A stretch of DNA of 64,000 nucleotides from Fervidicoccaceae archaeon (GTDB lineage: Archaea > Thermoproteota > Thermoprotei_A > Sulfolobales > Fervidicoccaceae). Each line of letters begins with the position of its first letter. Position 1 is the stretch's first letter. Shown here piece by piece: positions 1-9,418 of this stretch. Made by a program: the position numbers and the translations under genes. The notes beneath the pieces were generated by a model, which was given only the letters and a program-made list of their open reading frames with translations, made no database searches and was not told the DNA's origin. The DNA is taken from assembly GCA_038734945.1 (NCBI GenBank), contig JAVYOA010000002.1:124001-188000 (forward strand), written 5' to 3'.

Positions 1-352
1 AGATGCTATAGTGTGCCAGATCTGTATGAAGCACCTCTCGGATGCCTAGTGCTTCCCTAAAAGTATATAGAGCAAGAATGTTTGATTCTGTCCCTCCACT
101 TGTTATAATTCCCTTCAAATTTTCAGGGAGGCTCAAGAGCCTTCTCGTCTCCTCTATAAGCTTATCTGTAATTTGCTGCAAGCTCTTGAATAGGGTTGGG
201 TCTCCCAGATTTTTCGATATAAAGTGGACAACAACTTTGATAGCTTCAGGAGGAGGGGGTGTAGTCATTGAACCCAAGACTTCGCCGCTTTCATGCCTTG
301 GATCCTCTTGCGACAAGTTGTATATCCATTCTATTATGTTATCTTTATCCAA
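1..352 (-). CDS. PLP-dependent (group II) decarboxylase, N-terminal part, cut by window edge
   Basis: The reading frame runs from a TTG at 352 off the left edge of the window. The visible ~117 residues contain GSMTTPPPPEAIKVV and the stretch TSGGTESNILAL, typical of the N-terminal third of the MfnA/glutamate decarboxylase-like family (archaeal L-tyrosine or L-aspartate decarboxylases). Such enzymes make tyramine, or beta-alanine for coenzyme A; which one applies here cannot be told. The start is chosen because GGTGAT lies 8 bases before the TTG; a GTG at 364 lies inside that SD. The catalytic lysine lies outside the window. It follows the nuoN-like gene after 59 bases and may be transcribed separately. 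Confidence 0.8.
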   Translation of the reverse strand, partial: MDKDNIIEWIYNLSQEDPRHESGEVLGSMTTPPPPEAIKVVVHFISKNLGDPTLFKSLQQITDKLIEETRRLLSLPENLKGIITSGGTESNILALYTFREALGIREVLHTDLAHYSI

Positions 353-411
353 AATTGTTATCACCCCAGTACAGGGCTAGAAGCTTATAGAGATCACAAG
401 TTTAAAAAAGG

Positions 412-1842
412 TTAAATCGGCTTAATCTTGAGATATGGAAATAGAAGCTGTATTATCCCTAGTCCTAGCAGCAAGATAAGTATGGATAAAGCTATGTAGG
501 AAGTTTTCAGTTTCATCTTCTGGTCGGAGCTACTGCCATCAGAGAAAAGCGCTGATATTAGCCTTCCATAATAGAAGCTGGAAATTCCGCTGTTTATTAT
601 TGCAATGAGGACTAATACCAGACTATATGAAATTGCTGATTCGAACAAATACAGCTTTCCCCAAAACCCTATGAGAGGTGGAAGTCCCAGGAGACTTAGG
701 AGAAACAGTGCGAGAGATGCTGTGCTGGAAGAATCGCTCTTGTATAGACCCTTAATTTTTTCATATTGAGCAGCAATCCCCAGCTCTCCAGAAAAAAGAA
801 ATGCTCCTGATTTCGATAGACCATACCCAATCGTTTGAACAGCAATTCCTCCAGAAGCAAGATAAATTAGCTGTTCATCTCCTGTTGAAGCACCGTATAG
901 CATGCCTACTACTCCGACGAGAATGTATCCGATCTGAGCTATGCTGCTGTATGCGAGAATTCTGGGGAATATGTTCGTTGTAAGGGCAGCTATATTCCCA
1001 AAAGTCATGGTGAGAATGCTTATGGCAGCAATGAATAATATTAGTTGGTAGCTTGGGCCTATATAGAACGTATAGTATATCATTCTTGTGAAGCCAAGAA
1101 TTGCTCCCATTTTAGCGACTCCTGTTATGAGTGCTATGGCCTTCCCTTCAGCAGAGGAATAGACGTCTGGCATCCACCATTGAAAGGGAACGATCCCTAG
1201 CTTGAAGCCAACACCTGCTATCAGGAATGCTGATGCTAACAACAGAAGCTTTCCACTGCCATACCAGCTTGCTGAATATATGTTGTCTCCTGGCAAGTAG
1301 ATGCCTGTGCCAAGCCACATAACTATGAAAACTGTAGACATAGCACCCATAAGAGCATACTTTATGGAAGCATCCGATGAAGTCTTTGTTTTACTCGCCG
1401 CTATAGCAGTATAGGATGAAATGCTCAAAAGAAGCCAAGCAGAAATGAAGAGAGCTATGGATGATGATGTGGCGAGCAAAAAGCTACCGAGCATTACCAT
1501 GAAGCTAGATGATGAGAAGATTGCCATCTTCTGAGGACTGGAAAACTCAAGTGCAGTTGATGAGAGAACCAACTGAAGTATGAATGCCCCGAACATCATT
1601 GGGATAACTGCGAAGCCGTCATATACAATTATCCCGTTGAGGGCAGAGGAAAATTGGGATGTGATTGTTAGATAAGATATGTAGGATACGGCTCCTAGCT
1701 CCAGCAGTCCGAAGATCAGGGAGAGCATGACAATTTTCTTCCTGTCTCCATTAAATGCGAATCCCTGGAGTAAAATTAATACGGATGCTATTACGGGAAT
1801 ACCTATGACAGCTAGAGCACCAATATTATTCATGTTCATCAT
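412..1842 (-). CDS. nuoN: Complex I-like antiporter subunit NuoN
   Basis: Polytopic membrane protein of about 476 residues with at least twelve hydrophobic segments, related to the Mrp/NuoL-M-N proton-translocating family. The segment FQWWMPDVYSSAEGKAIALITGVAKMGA has the central-helix pattern of NuoN, including the lysine expected in the channel. It should sit in the cytoplasmic membrane as a proton-pumping subunit. It is the last gene of the nuo operon. GAGGTGG at about 1848-1854 favours the ATG at 1842 (or 1839) over an upstream start at 1860 that would overlap the preceding gene. The assignment to N rather than L or M rests on length, motif and position at the operon end. Confidence 0.88.
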   Translation of the reverse strand: MMNMNNIGALAVIGIPVIASVLILLQGFAFNGDRKKIVMLSLIFGLLELGAVSYISYLTITSQFSSALNGIIVYDGFAVIPMMFGAFILQLVLSSTALEFSSPQKMAIFSSSSFMVMLGSFLLATSSSIALFISAWLLLSISSYTAIAASKTKTSSDASIKYALMGAMSTVFIVMWLGTGIYLPGDNIYSASWYGSGKLLLLASAFLIAGVGFKLGIVPFQWWMPDVYSSAEGKAIALITGVAKMGAILGFTRMIYYTFYIGPSYQLILFIAAISILTMTFGNIAALTTNIFPRILAYSSIAQIGYILVGVVGMLYGASTGDEQLIYLASGGIAVQTIGYGLSKSGAFLFSGELGIAAQYEKIKGLYKSDSSSTASLALFLLSLLGLPPLIGFWGKLYLFESAISYSLVLVLIAIINSGISSFYYGRLISALFSDGSSSDQKMKLKTSYIALSILILLLGLGIIQLLFPYLKIKPI

Positions 1843-1852
1843 GATAACCACC

Positions 1853-3844
1853 TCACACAATCAGTAGCAATATGACCATGATTATCAGTCCAGCAATGAA
1901 GTAGAGAAGGTACGAGTAGAAATCACCGGTTAGAGGCTTTCTAAATCTTCTGCTAATTTCTCCTATTCCCCTTGGAAGCGAGTAATCGATGAGAAGATCC
2001 AAGCCCCTCTCAAAAAATCTATAGGTTCCTTCTCCAATCTTCAAAAATGCCAGACCTATATTGTAATAGAGCACATTGATTATCCATCTGTTCTCCAAAA
2101 ATCCATTCAGAATGGGAAAAGATGAACAGATCTTCTTGGAATCTATTAGTCTGAAAGCATAAGCGGAGATGGAGAGGAGTATTCCAATTATAACAATAAT
2201 TGTAGATAGAAGCACGGCAGAGATTTCTTCGGCTCCTATTACTGAAGTTGAGTGAGTGAAGGACTGCGATAGGAATTCGACCATCTTCTCACCGAAGAGA
2301 GGCCAAGCTACTCCAAGCCCAATCGAAAGCACTGCTAATATTCCATATGTAGATAGCACATATACAGGTGGTTCATGAACTTCCACTTCTTCCTTCCCTG
2401 GAAATCTGTAGCTGTACAAAAGGTATCTGGTTGAATAGAAAGCAGTGAAAAGAACAGTTATAATCAAGAGAGCCGTTGGTATGAATATTCCAGTGGATAT
2501 ATAGCTTTGAACGAGGGAGTCCTTTGTCCAGAACCCCAAGAATGGAGGAAGGCCTGCAAGAGATAGAGTTAACAGCCAATTGAGAGAAGTTGTGGTCCTC
2601 ATCTTCCATAGATTTGGCCAATCATTGATGAACCTGCTCTCTCCAACATGTATGTAGATTCCTGCTCCGAGAAATAGGCCTGCTTTAAATACTGCATGAG
2701 CTATAAGATGAGCTATCACGAATGAAAGGACGAGAGAGGGATATGAAGAGAACATTGAAGCGCCTATTCCAGCAAACATGAAGCCAAGCTGGCTCCCAGT
2801 TGAATATGCCAGTATGAGTTTTGCCTCCCTTGCTACCAAAGCCATTGATGCTAGAGAGAAGGCTGTTAGTGCACCAATGATTAACAGAGCATAGTAGAAA
2901 GCTTGCACCTGTGTGAGCACGTAGCCTCCAAGCAAAGGATCAGTGCTAAAGAGCTCCCTTGCTCCATAGATAAATATTGGAGATATCCTCACCATGTAGT
3001 AGACTCCAGCTTTAACCATGGTTGCTGCATGTATCAAGGCGCTCACTGGGGTAGGACCAGTCATGGCAGTTACAAGCCATTCGTGAAGGGGGAACTGAGC
3101 GCTCTTTGCCAATGCGCCGAGAGATAGAAATATCATGACGGGGGTTAGAATCCCGGCTCTTGCTAGTTCAGCAAGGAGCTCAGATGATCTGGATAGAAGC
3201 TCGCTTATGTTGAATGTCCCCGAAAAAATATAGACTATGAAAATTCCAAACAGCATTAAAATATCTGGAACTCTAGTGAAGAGGAGAGCTCTCAATCCGC
3301 TCATGCTAGGATAGGAGAACATTGGGGTGTTTCCTACGTACTTTCCCTCTTCCCCTATCATTCTTTCTTTCTCATCGTGCCTCCAATGTCCTATGAGAGC
3401 GTAGCTAGCTAGCCCTGTCCCCTCCCATCCGAAGAATAATAGCAATAGATTGTCTGCAGATACGACCAGCATCATGCTGCCGACAAAGAAGGTGAAATAT
3501 GTGAAGTATCTTCCGTATCCCTCGTCTCCATGCATGTAATATATGCTATAAATTCCAATTATCAGCGAAAGGAAAGAGACTAGTGCCATCATTACTGCTG
3601 TGTATGAATCGGTAAGGAAAGATATGGATAGGCCTATTTGAGGGAAGTTCCATAAATACAAAGGTCCACCGATCACTCCTATTATTGCGTAATAAAGAAC
3701 AAGAGCTGAAGATATTGCTGAAACAGCTAGAGAAGCTATGCTAAGATATCCTGGAAGCTTCTTTCCTGAGCTCAGAGCGGCAATTATAGCTGAAAATATG
3801 AATGGCTGAATAACGGCCAGGACGTATAGGTACTCGGCTATCAC
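1853..3844 (-). CDS. nuoL: Complex I-like antiporter subunit NuoL
   Basis: Membrane protein of 663 residues, the longest of the three antiporter-like subunits here, as expected for NuoL with its C-terminal amphipathic extension. The conserved segment FPLHEWLVTAMTGPTPVSALIHAATMVKAGVY contains the histidine and lysine residues of the NuoL channel, and DNLLLLFFGWEGTGLASYALIG carries the family glutamate. The GTG start at 3844 overlaps the stop of nuoM as GTGA, and GGAGGTG lies 7 bases upstream, so the two genes are translationally coupled. It should act in proton translocation together with NuoM, NuoN and NuoK. Confidence 0.92.
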   Translation of the reverse strand: MIAEYLYVLAVIQPFIFSAIIAALSSGKKLPGYLSIASLAVSAISSALVLYYAIIGVIGGPLYLWNFPQIGLSISFLTDSYTAVMMALVSFLSLIIGIYSIYYMHGDEGYGRYFTYFTFFVGSMMLVVSADNLLLLFFGWEGTGLASYALIGHWRHDEKERMIGEEGKYVGNTPMFSYPSMSGLRALLFTRVPDILMLFGIFIVYIFSGTFNISELLSRSSELLAELARAGILTPVMIFLSLGALAKSAQFPLHEWLVTAMTGPTPVSALIHAATMVKAGVYYMVRISPIFIYGARELFSTDPLLGGYVLTQVQAFYYALLIIGALTAFSLASMALVAREAKLILAYSTGSQLGFMFAGIGASMFSSYPSLVLSFVIAHLIAHAVFKAGLFLGAGIYIHVGESRFINDWPNLWKMRTTTSLNWLLTLSLAGLPPFLGFWTKDSLVQSYISTGIFIPTALLIITVLFTAFYSTRYLLYSYRFPGKEEVEVHEPPVYVLSTYGILAVLSIGLGVAWPLFGEKMVEFLSQSFTHSTSVIGAEEISAVLLSTIIVIIGILLSISAYAFRLIDSKKICSSFPILNGFLENRWIINVLYYNIGLAFLKIGEGTYRFFERGLDLLIDYSLPRGIGEISRRFRKPLTGDFYSYLLYFIAGLIIMVILLLIV

Positions 3845-5370
3845 CCATACACACCTCCCACGGAAGCATAATAGCTTTTCAGATATCCCACAAGAGCGTT
3901 AGCATATGCCGGGGCAATTACAAAAAGAATTACTGATGCTATGGAGAGGGCTATAAGAGTTCCAACTATAAGATGATTTTCTTTCGTCTTCTCAAACTTG
4001 GGTGGACCCTGGAATATTCTTTTGTAGTTATAGAAAGAATACGATATTGATATGGAAAATCCTATGAAGAGCAGAAATAGCACAAGCCAGCCCACATTTC
4101 CTGCTGCTGAAAAAGCATCAACCGATCCTCTTACTATGAAGAGCTCGCTCCAAAATCCAACAGTTGGAGGCATCCCGGTTATTGTGAAGAATCCTATGAG
4201 TGCCGAGTTCCCAGTAAGAGGTAGAGCCCTGAGCATTCCCCCCATATTTCTTATATCCCTGAGCTCGTTCTCATGATAAATAATAGATCCAGCGGACCCG
4301 AAGAGAACGGCCTTTCCAAAGGCATGTGCTATGTAGTGAAGTATGAGGCCAGCATATCCGAAAATATTTCCACTTGCAGCTGCTACTATTAAATATCCCA
4401 TTTGTGATATGCTGCTGTAAGCTAGGAATCTCTTGAAATCTCTCTCATAGAGTGCGTTTAGCCCACCATAGATAATGGTTATTGTTCCCCATATTGCTAG
4501 GATAACCCTCACACTGTTGAATTGTTCTGGAAATAATGGAATGAGGAAGCGAAGGATCACGTACGGGCCAATTCCTATTAGAAGGGGAGAGAGGAGAGCA
4601 CTTATGGGGGTAGGAGCTTCGGCATGGGCGTATGGGAGCCAAAGATGAAATCCAAAAGCTGCTGCCTTAACAAGAAGACCTATGAGCATTAGGGCAAAAA
4701 TCAATTTCGCAACTTCATAGGATATACCGTTTAGAGAAATTATTTTCCCATTCGACAGAAATACGTTGAAGCTTCCTTCATAATATCCAAAAGCAAGAGA
4801 ACCTACGAGAAATAGAACTGCTCCAATGTGGGTCCAAACAAGATATAGTAGAGCTATTTTTCTCCTATCTCCATATCCATAGTTATTAATCAGGATGAAG
4901 CTTGATATCAGTCCTACCTCTAGGAAGAGATAAAATTCAACCAAGTTAGTGGAGATAACGCTAGCGTACATGGATATGGCAAATATATAGTACAGAAGAT
5001 AGAACAGCTTCAGGCCTGAAAGAACCTCCTCTCCCTCTTCTTTCAGCTTTCTACTCATATATGGATATGCGTAAATTGCAATGATCATGGACACTACAAG
5101 CACTGTAATTGAAATAGGGCCGGAAATATAGTCTAAGAGGAAATTGAATTCTCCAAGAAAGCTTCCGCTGAGAAATGCTCCATCGAGATAGCCGCTTCTT
5201 CCTCCAATGAATAATTGAATTGATGTGACCAGAATTAGGGGGAGAAACATGAATGATGCTGTTATGCTCACACTTCTCTCTCTCTTTGCTAGCATTGAAG
5301 CTACTACAACAATGAGAAGCGAGAGTGCGAGAGTGGATGATATTAGATAGTGAACTTGGGATGCATCCAT
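3841..5370 (-). CDS. nuoM: Complex I-like antiporter subunit NuoM
   Basis: Membrane protein of about 509 residues. Residues LVKAAAFGFHLWLPYAHAEAPTPISALLS match the NuoM/MrpD central lysine helix, and TNLVEFYLFLEVGLISSFILI carries the conserved glutamate. The ATG at 5370 is preferred because GAGGTGA, which also holds the stop of nuoK, lies five bases upstream; a GTG at 5379 is inside that SD. Operon position K-M-L-N differs from the E. coli K-L-M-N order, so the M label depends on length (509 versus 663 residues) and on similarity to MrpD-type sequences. Function: a proton-pumping channel in the membrane arm. Confidence 0.9.
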   Translation of the reverse strand: MDASQVHYLISSTLALSLLIVVVASMLAKRERSVSITASFMFLPLILVTSIQLFIGGRSGYLDGAFLSGSFLGEFNFLLDYISGPISITVLVVSMIIAIYAYPYMSRKLKEEGEEVLSGLKLFYLLYYIFAISMYASVISTNLVEFYLFLEVGLISSFILINNYGYGDRRKIALLYLVWTHIGAVLFLVGSLAFGYYEGSFNVFLSNGKIISLNGISYEVAKLIFALMLIGLLVKAAAFGFHLWLPYAHAEAPTPISALLSPLLIGIGPYVILRFLIPLFPEQFNSVRVILAIWGTITIIYGGLNALYERDFKRFLAYSSISQMGYLIVAAASGNIFGYAGLILHYIAHAFGKAVLFGSAGSIIYHENELRDIRNMGGMLRALPLTGNSALIGFFTITGMPPTVGFWSELFIVRGSVDAFSAAGNVGWLVLFLLFIGFSISISYSFYNYKRIFQGPPKFEKTKENHLIVGTLIALSIASVILFVIAPAYANALVGYLKSYYASVGGVYG

Positions 5371-5375
5371 GCTCT

Positions 5376-5684
5376 TCACCTCGCCTCCTCTGGAATTTCT
5401 CCTCTTGCTTCAGCTTCTCCATGAGTTCTGAAATAGAGAATAACAATTGATACGGCAATGAGAAGTTCTGCAGAAGCAATTAGGATAGATAGAAGGGAAA
5501 ATATTGCTGATGCATAAGGGTAGATCGTCCCTATTAGAATTAAATAGAGGAGCGAGCCATTGAACATGACTTCGATGCCGAGCATCATCTTTACCAATGA
5601 CCTCGATGAGAAAACCACTCCAAGTCCTAATGCTAGAAGAAGTGAGGCTGCTATTTTATAGAGTTCAATTAGAAGCTCGCTCAT
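5376..5684 (-). CDS. nuoK: Complex I-like subunit NuoK
   Basis: A 102-residue protein with three predicted transmembrane helices, the usual NuoK size. MMLGIEVMFNGSLLYL in helix 2 contains the buried glutamate that is essential for proton coupling in the family. The ATG start overlaps the TGA of nuoJ (ATGA) and follows GGTGATAGTGA. The tail GEAEARGEIPEEAR is charged and cytoplasmic. It links NuoJ/NuoH with the antiporter subunits of the membrane arm. Confidence 0.92.
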   Translation of the reverse strand: MSELLIELYKIAASLLLALGLGVVFSSRSLVKMMLGIEVMFNGSLLYLILIGTIYPYASAIFSLLSILIASAELLIAVSIVILYFRTHGEAEARGEIPEEAR

Positions 5685-6196
5685 TCACTATCACCTTTCC
5701 TCTTTGCTATGTAGATTGCAGAAATGGCCGTGAACAGAAATGCGGCAGATATAATGAAAAGTTGAAAAGTGAAGTCTTCTGCTAGGAAAGCAGACAGAGT
5801 TGCAGCAGTAATCACAGTTGGTCCAACCTCGTAGCCTAACTGCTCCATAACCGTTGTGAGCAGGAAGTAGAACACTATAAATGCAATAACTGAAATGATT
5901 AGAGGCTTATAGATAGATTCTGACTTCACTCTCTGATCTCCCATCATTGAGAGCGAAACTATGAAGAACATGACAGATGCTCCAACATATACTATGAGCT
6001 GTGCTGCCGCAATTACTTGATATCCAAGAAAAGCTATAAGAGCTGAAACTGAGATGCCTATTCCTGCGAGCATGAAGGCATTATAAACGAGAGATTTTTC
6101 CTTTATCATGAGGGCTGCCAGAGCCCCGGATACAAATACTATTGAAGCTATGCTGAAATATATGCTCAGGGTAGGTATGCTACCTAATAGGCTCAT
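5681..6196 (-). CDS. nuoJ: Complex I-like subunit NuoJ
   Basis: A 171-residue membrane protein with about five hydrophobic helices. GIGISVSALIAFLGYQVIAAAQLIVYVGASVMFFIVSLSMM has the conserved NuoJ helix 3 pattern (VYVGAVMVLFLFVIMM-like). It starts with ATG after GAGGGGATTAATCT and overlaps the 3' end of nuoI by 17 bases. NuoJ lies in the membrane arm next to NuoK and contributes to conformational coupling between electron transfer and proton pumping. Confidence 0.88.
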   Translation of the reverse strand: MSLLGSIPTLSIYFSIASIVFVSGALAALMIKEKSLVYNAFMLAGIGISVSALIAFLGYQVIAAAQLIVYVGASVMFFIVSLSMMGDQRVKSESIYKPLIISVIAFIVFYFLLTTVMEQLGYEVGPTVITAATLSAFLAEDFTFQLFIISAAFLFTAISAIYIAKRKGDSE

Positions 6197-6695
6197 AGAT
6201 TAATCCCCTCTTGTCATCAACTTTTACTCTATACATCCTAACATTTCCTGTGAGCAATTGGGTATCAGGATCAACTGTGAACTTCTCTCCTATGTAGAGC
6301 ATGCTTTCTCCGCTTTCGAAAACCACATCGTGAGTTCTGGCATGCTTCAGGGCATTTTCAGGACATATGTCTACGCAATATCCGCAGAAAACACATCTCT
6401 CATAGTTTATCGCCGGCCTGAGCTTTTTTTCCTGCGGTTGAAACATCTTCATTGCTGATGCCGGACATATTCTGGCACAGAGGGAGCATCCTATGCACTT
6501 CTGGTCATCAAGTACAATGAAGCCTCTATATCCCTCCTGTGGAATTTCCTTAACTATTGGATATCTATAGGTTATTCTTATCGGCCTTATGAACAGCTTC
6601 GCCCCAAGCATTATTGCCTTTAAGTGATTTCTGGCCTTGCTCAACAAAGAGAGATTTCTAGTAGAAACACTCTTCTCAACGTATTTTCCTCCCAT
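6180..6695 (-). CDS. nuoI: Complex I-like 2x[4Fe-4S] subunit NuoI
   Basis: A 171-residue ferredoxin-like subunit with two CxxCxxCxxxCP motifs, CIGCSLCARICP and CVFCGYCVDICP, binding the N6a/N6b-type clusters that carry electrons to NuoB. An amphipathic N-terminal region of about 45 residues precedes the ferredoxin domain and should lie on the membrane. Start ATG with GGTGAT four bases upstream. As NuoE/F/G are absent from the cluster, NuoI is the most likely surface for docking an electron donor such as reduced ferredoxin; that is inference. Confidence 0.94.
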   Translation of the reverse strand: MGGKYVEKSVSTRNLSLLSKARNHLKAIMLGAKLFIRPIRITYRYPIVKEIPQEGYRGFIVLDDQKCIGCSLCARICPASAMKMFQPQEKKLRPAINYERCVFCGYCVDICPENALKHARTHDVVFESGESMLYIGEKFTVDPDTQLLTGNVRMYRVKVDDKRGLIYEPIR

Positions 6696-7733
6696 CTAAA
6701 TCACCTGCTGAATTGCTACAAATGCTGATCCCCAAATCAGTCCTGCTACAGCAACGAAAAACCAGAACTTCCATGCTCCTCCAAGTGCTTGATCTATTCT
6801 AAGCCTCCCGTATATTGCTCTAGTGAACACCATTGTGAGGGATACAACTATTGTCTTCAAAACAACTATTGTTCCAGGTAAAATGACATTCGAAATGAAT
6901 GCATGACCAGGCAAGGCAATTAGCGGATACCATCCTCCGAGGAAAAGAAGTGTGAATATCAAGTTATAGACGAACATTCTTGTATAGGAAATGCCCATGC
7001 TCAACCCATAGAGCAAACCGCTGTATTCAGTATAAGCACCCATAACTATTTCGGCCTCTGCCTCAGCTATGTCAAAGGGAAATCTTCCAGTCGCCATCAG
7101 AACAGCTACATAGAACGCAACAGCTGCAATGGGATTTATAATTATCCCCCAGATCTTTTGCTGCGCTGAAACTGCTTCTATAAAATTGGATGTTCCGTAG
7201 ATAATGACTGCTCCAACTGCTGAGAGGATTATTATGAGCTCATAAGCTGCGATCAGAAAGCTTTCCCTTGCTCCGCCTATTAGCGAGAACTTGTTATTGC
7301 TGGCCCACGCCGCCAATATGCTGAAAATTGGAGCCAGTGTGGTAATTGCAAGAGCTACAAAAATTGAGTTGTTCATTGGTGATGGAAGATATATTGGAGA
7401 AATGGGTATAGAGGCCACTGGAAGTAGGGAAATGACAAATCCTGCTATTGGTGCTATTAGATATGGAAGTGTATCGGCTGTTCTTGGAATGATTATCTCC
7501 TGGAATGTATATCTCATGAGATCGGCAAGCAGCTGGATTGCTCCTCCTATTTTTGGGGAGATTTCCAGCGGACCATATCTCATCTGGATCCTTCCAGCAA
7601 TTTTTCTCTCAGCCCAAATGAGAATGATTAGAGCTATGAGAATCGTTATGAGGCCTGGGGCTATGAGTAAATAGAAAATTGGAGGCCATAGAATTAGATT
7701 TTTCAGAAAGATGATCACACCTTCAAGCATCAC
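6696..7733 (-). CDS. nuoH: Complex I-like subunit NuoH
   Basis: A 345-residue membrane protein with about eight helices. Conserved stretches include AERKIAGRIQMRYGP near residue 45 and FDIAEAEAEIVMGAYTEYSGL, the loop with conserved acidic residues facing the quinone cavity. The proposed GTG start (7733) overlaps the nuoD stop as GTGA; an ATG at 7730 is an alternative. NuoH joins the hydrophilic arm to the membrane arm and forms part of the quinone-binding site. Confidence 0.93.
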   Translation of the reverse strand: MMLEGVIIFLKNLILWPPIFYLLIAPGLITILIALIILIWAERKIAGRIQMRYGPLEISPKIGGAIQLLADLMRYTFQEIIIPRTADTLPYLIAPIAGFVISLLPVASIPISPIYLPSPMNNSIFVALAITTLAPIFSILAAWASNNKFSLIGGARESFLIAAYELIIILSAVGAVIIYGTSNFIEAVSAQQKIWGIIINPIAAVAFYVAVLMATGRFPFDIAEAEAEIVMGAYTEYSGLLYGLSMGISYTRMFVYNLIFTLLFLGGWYPLIALPGHAFISNVILPGTIVVLKTIVVSLTMVFTRAIYGRLRIDQALGGAWKFWFFVAVAGLIWGSAFVAIQQVI

Positions 7734-8938
7734 CTATCAGCCTCCGGCGGAAAATAGTCTATGCTTCCATAAATGGCAGGCAAATCTGCCAACCTCTCGC
7801 CCACTGGAAGATACTTGAACAAGATTGAGTTCCTGAAGGATGGAGTGACAACTCTGACTCTGTATGGCCTGGGATCTCCAGTGCTCTCAATGTAAAAGAA
7901 TATCTCTCCTCTTCCCTCCTCAACTCTCCCATATGATCTACCTGGAGGAGGTCTCAAGTTGGCGAAGAGAGATGGAAGCTTGACTCTTCTCTCTGCATTT
8001 AATACATCTTTCATTTTACTGGTGAACAGCTTTAGATACTTTTCATTGAGTACAGGACCTTCTGGAATTGACTTCATGAGCTGTCTAAGTATTGATATGC
8101 TTTGCCTTATCTCATCGAATCTCTGGAAAGTTCGAGCAAGAGCATCTCCCTCTCTGTAAACAGGAACCTCGAAATCAACAAAGGAATAAGCCCCATAAGG
8201 CTCTTCGACCCTGACATCATAGCTCACTCCGCTCGCTCGTAGGTTTGGACCAGTTACTCCGAGCTCTATGGCTCTCTCCTTGCTCAGGACACCCACATTC
8301 TCAAGCCTGCTCCTTATTATTGGATTGTTGACGAACATTACCTCATAGTCCTTCAGCCTTCTCTCAATATAATTTAATCCTCTTTCCAGCTCCTCGAAGA
8401 AAGCTGGAGAAACATCCCTCCTAACGCCTCCAGGAATGTGATAGCTATGTGTCAATCTCGATCCAGTTATTCTCTCCGCAAGCTGTACCATTATTTCTCT
8501 ATCTCCAAAGAACCACATATATCCAGTTGAAGATCCTATCATTATGGCAAATATCCCCATCCCATAGAGATGACTGGATATTCTGTTTATCTCGCTGAGG
8601 ATGGTTCTAAGATATAAAGCTCTTGGAGGAACTTCTATACCGAGAAGCTTCTCCAGGGCAATGATATATGCCTGCGTTACGTTGCCAGCATCCAGAATAG
8701 CCAGCCTCTCAAAGAGAACTGAATTCTTTATCCATTCCTTGCTTTCACTTAGCTTCTCCATAGTCCTGTGAACGTAGCCTAGGTCTGGATCGCTCTCAAC
8801 AATTATGTCTCCGTCCAGCTTCACAATTATTCTCATATGTCCGCTGCTGGGATGCTGAGGACCGAAGAATAGGATCATCGTCCTATCGTCTATTCTTTTG
8901 CTTAGAATTCCTCCTCCTATTTCACTTGCTTGGCCCAC
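7730..8938 (-). CDS. nuoD: Complex I-like 49-kDa subunit NuoD
   Basis: A 402-residue soluble subunit homologous to the large subunit of [NiFe] hydrogenases but lacking the NiFe-binding cysteines. FFGPQHPSSGHMRI near the N terminus, DLGYVHRTMEKL and the C-terminal SIDYFPPEADR are family signatures. Together with NuoB it forms the quinone site. The GTG start at 8938 follows GAGGT and overlaps the 3' end of nuoC by 17 bases. NuoC and NuoD are separate genes here, not fused as in E. coli. Confidence 0.95.
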   Translation of the reverse strand: MGQASEIGGGILSKRIDDRTMILFFGPQHPSSGHMRIIVKLDGDIIVESDPDLGYVHRTMEKLSESKEWIKNSVLFERLAILDAGNVTQAYIIALEKLLGIEVPPRALYLRTILSEINRISSHLYGMGIFAIMIGSSTGYMWFFGDREIMVQLAERITGSRLTHSYHIPGGVRRDVSPAFFEELERGLNYIERRLKDYEVMFVNNPIIRSRLENVGVLSKERAIELGVTGPNLRASGVSYDVRVEEPYGAYSFVDFEVPVYREGDALARTFQRFDEIRQSISILRQLMKSIPEGPVLNEKYLKLFTSKMKDVLNAERRVKLPSLFANLRPPPGRSYGRVEEGRGEIFFYIESTGDPRPYRVRVVTPSFRNSILFKYLPVGERLADLPAIYGSIDYFPPEADR

Positions 8939-9407
8939 TCTTTACCTCCTCCCTTCTCCTCAACATGATGTCCTCTTCTGGAACCTTGAAGTCCTTGAGA
9001 AGAGGATGTACTCCTGCAAAGTCTTCAGGATCAAGGAGAATGTTCCTCAGATCTGGATGCCCTTCAAAATTTATTCCAAACATCTCAAAAGCCTCTCTCT
9101 CCTGGAACTCAACAGAGGGCCAAATCTTTATGAGAGAAGGCATTCTAGGTTCCTTTCTATCGAGCCTCACTCTTATTTCCAGAACCTTTGGTTGAAGATC
9201 CTTGACGCTGTAGCTGGAAACGTGTATTATAACATGTATTTCATTGGTCTTCGGGTAGTCAACTGCGCTTAGAGATATCACATGATCGTATCCCTTTTCC
9301 CTGAGAGAGCGCGCGATTGAGAGAATTTCTTGAGGATTTTCAACGAAGATCTGTGCTTCTTTAGCTTGGCTTGATTCCTTTGCTTGACCAACAGATTCGC
9401 CTGACAT
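8922..9407 (-). CDS. nuoC: Complex I-like 30-kDa subunit NuoC
   Basis: About 161 residues with the NuoC signature WPSVEFQEREAFEMFGINFEGHPDLRNILL followed by a short acidic region. It is a scaffold subunit of the hydrophilic arm that contacts NuoD and NuoB. GAGGTG six bases upstream selects the ATG at 9407; a GTG at 9416 lies within the SD. The first ~25 residues are polar and variable. The gene lies between nuoB (11 bases upstream) and nuoD (overlapping). Confidence 0.93.
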   Translation of the reverse strand: MSGESVGQAKESSQAKEAQIFVENPQEILSIARSLREKGYDHVISLSAVDYPKTNEIHVIIHVSSYSVKDLQPKVLEIRVRLDRKEPRMPSLIKIWPSVEFQEREAFEMFGINFEGHPDLRNILLDPEDFAGVHPLLKDFKVPEEDIMLRRREEVKSGPSK

Positions 9408-9418
9408 TATCTGCACCT

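Noticed and set aside
42-380. Plus-strand open frame of 112 codons at the left edge
   Set aside because: It is antisense to the PLP decarboxylase frame, whose protein motifs are clear.
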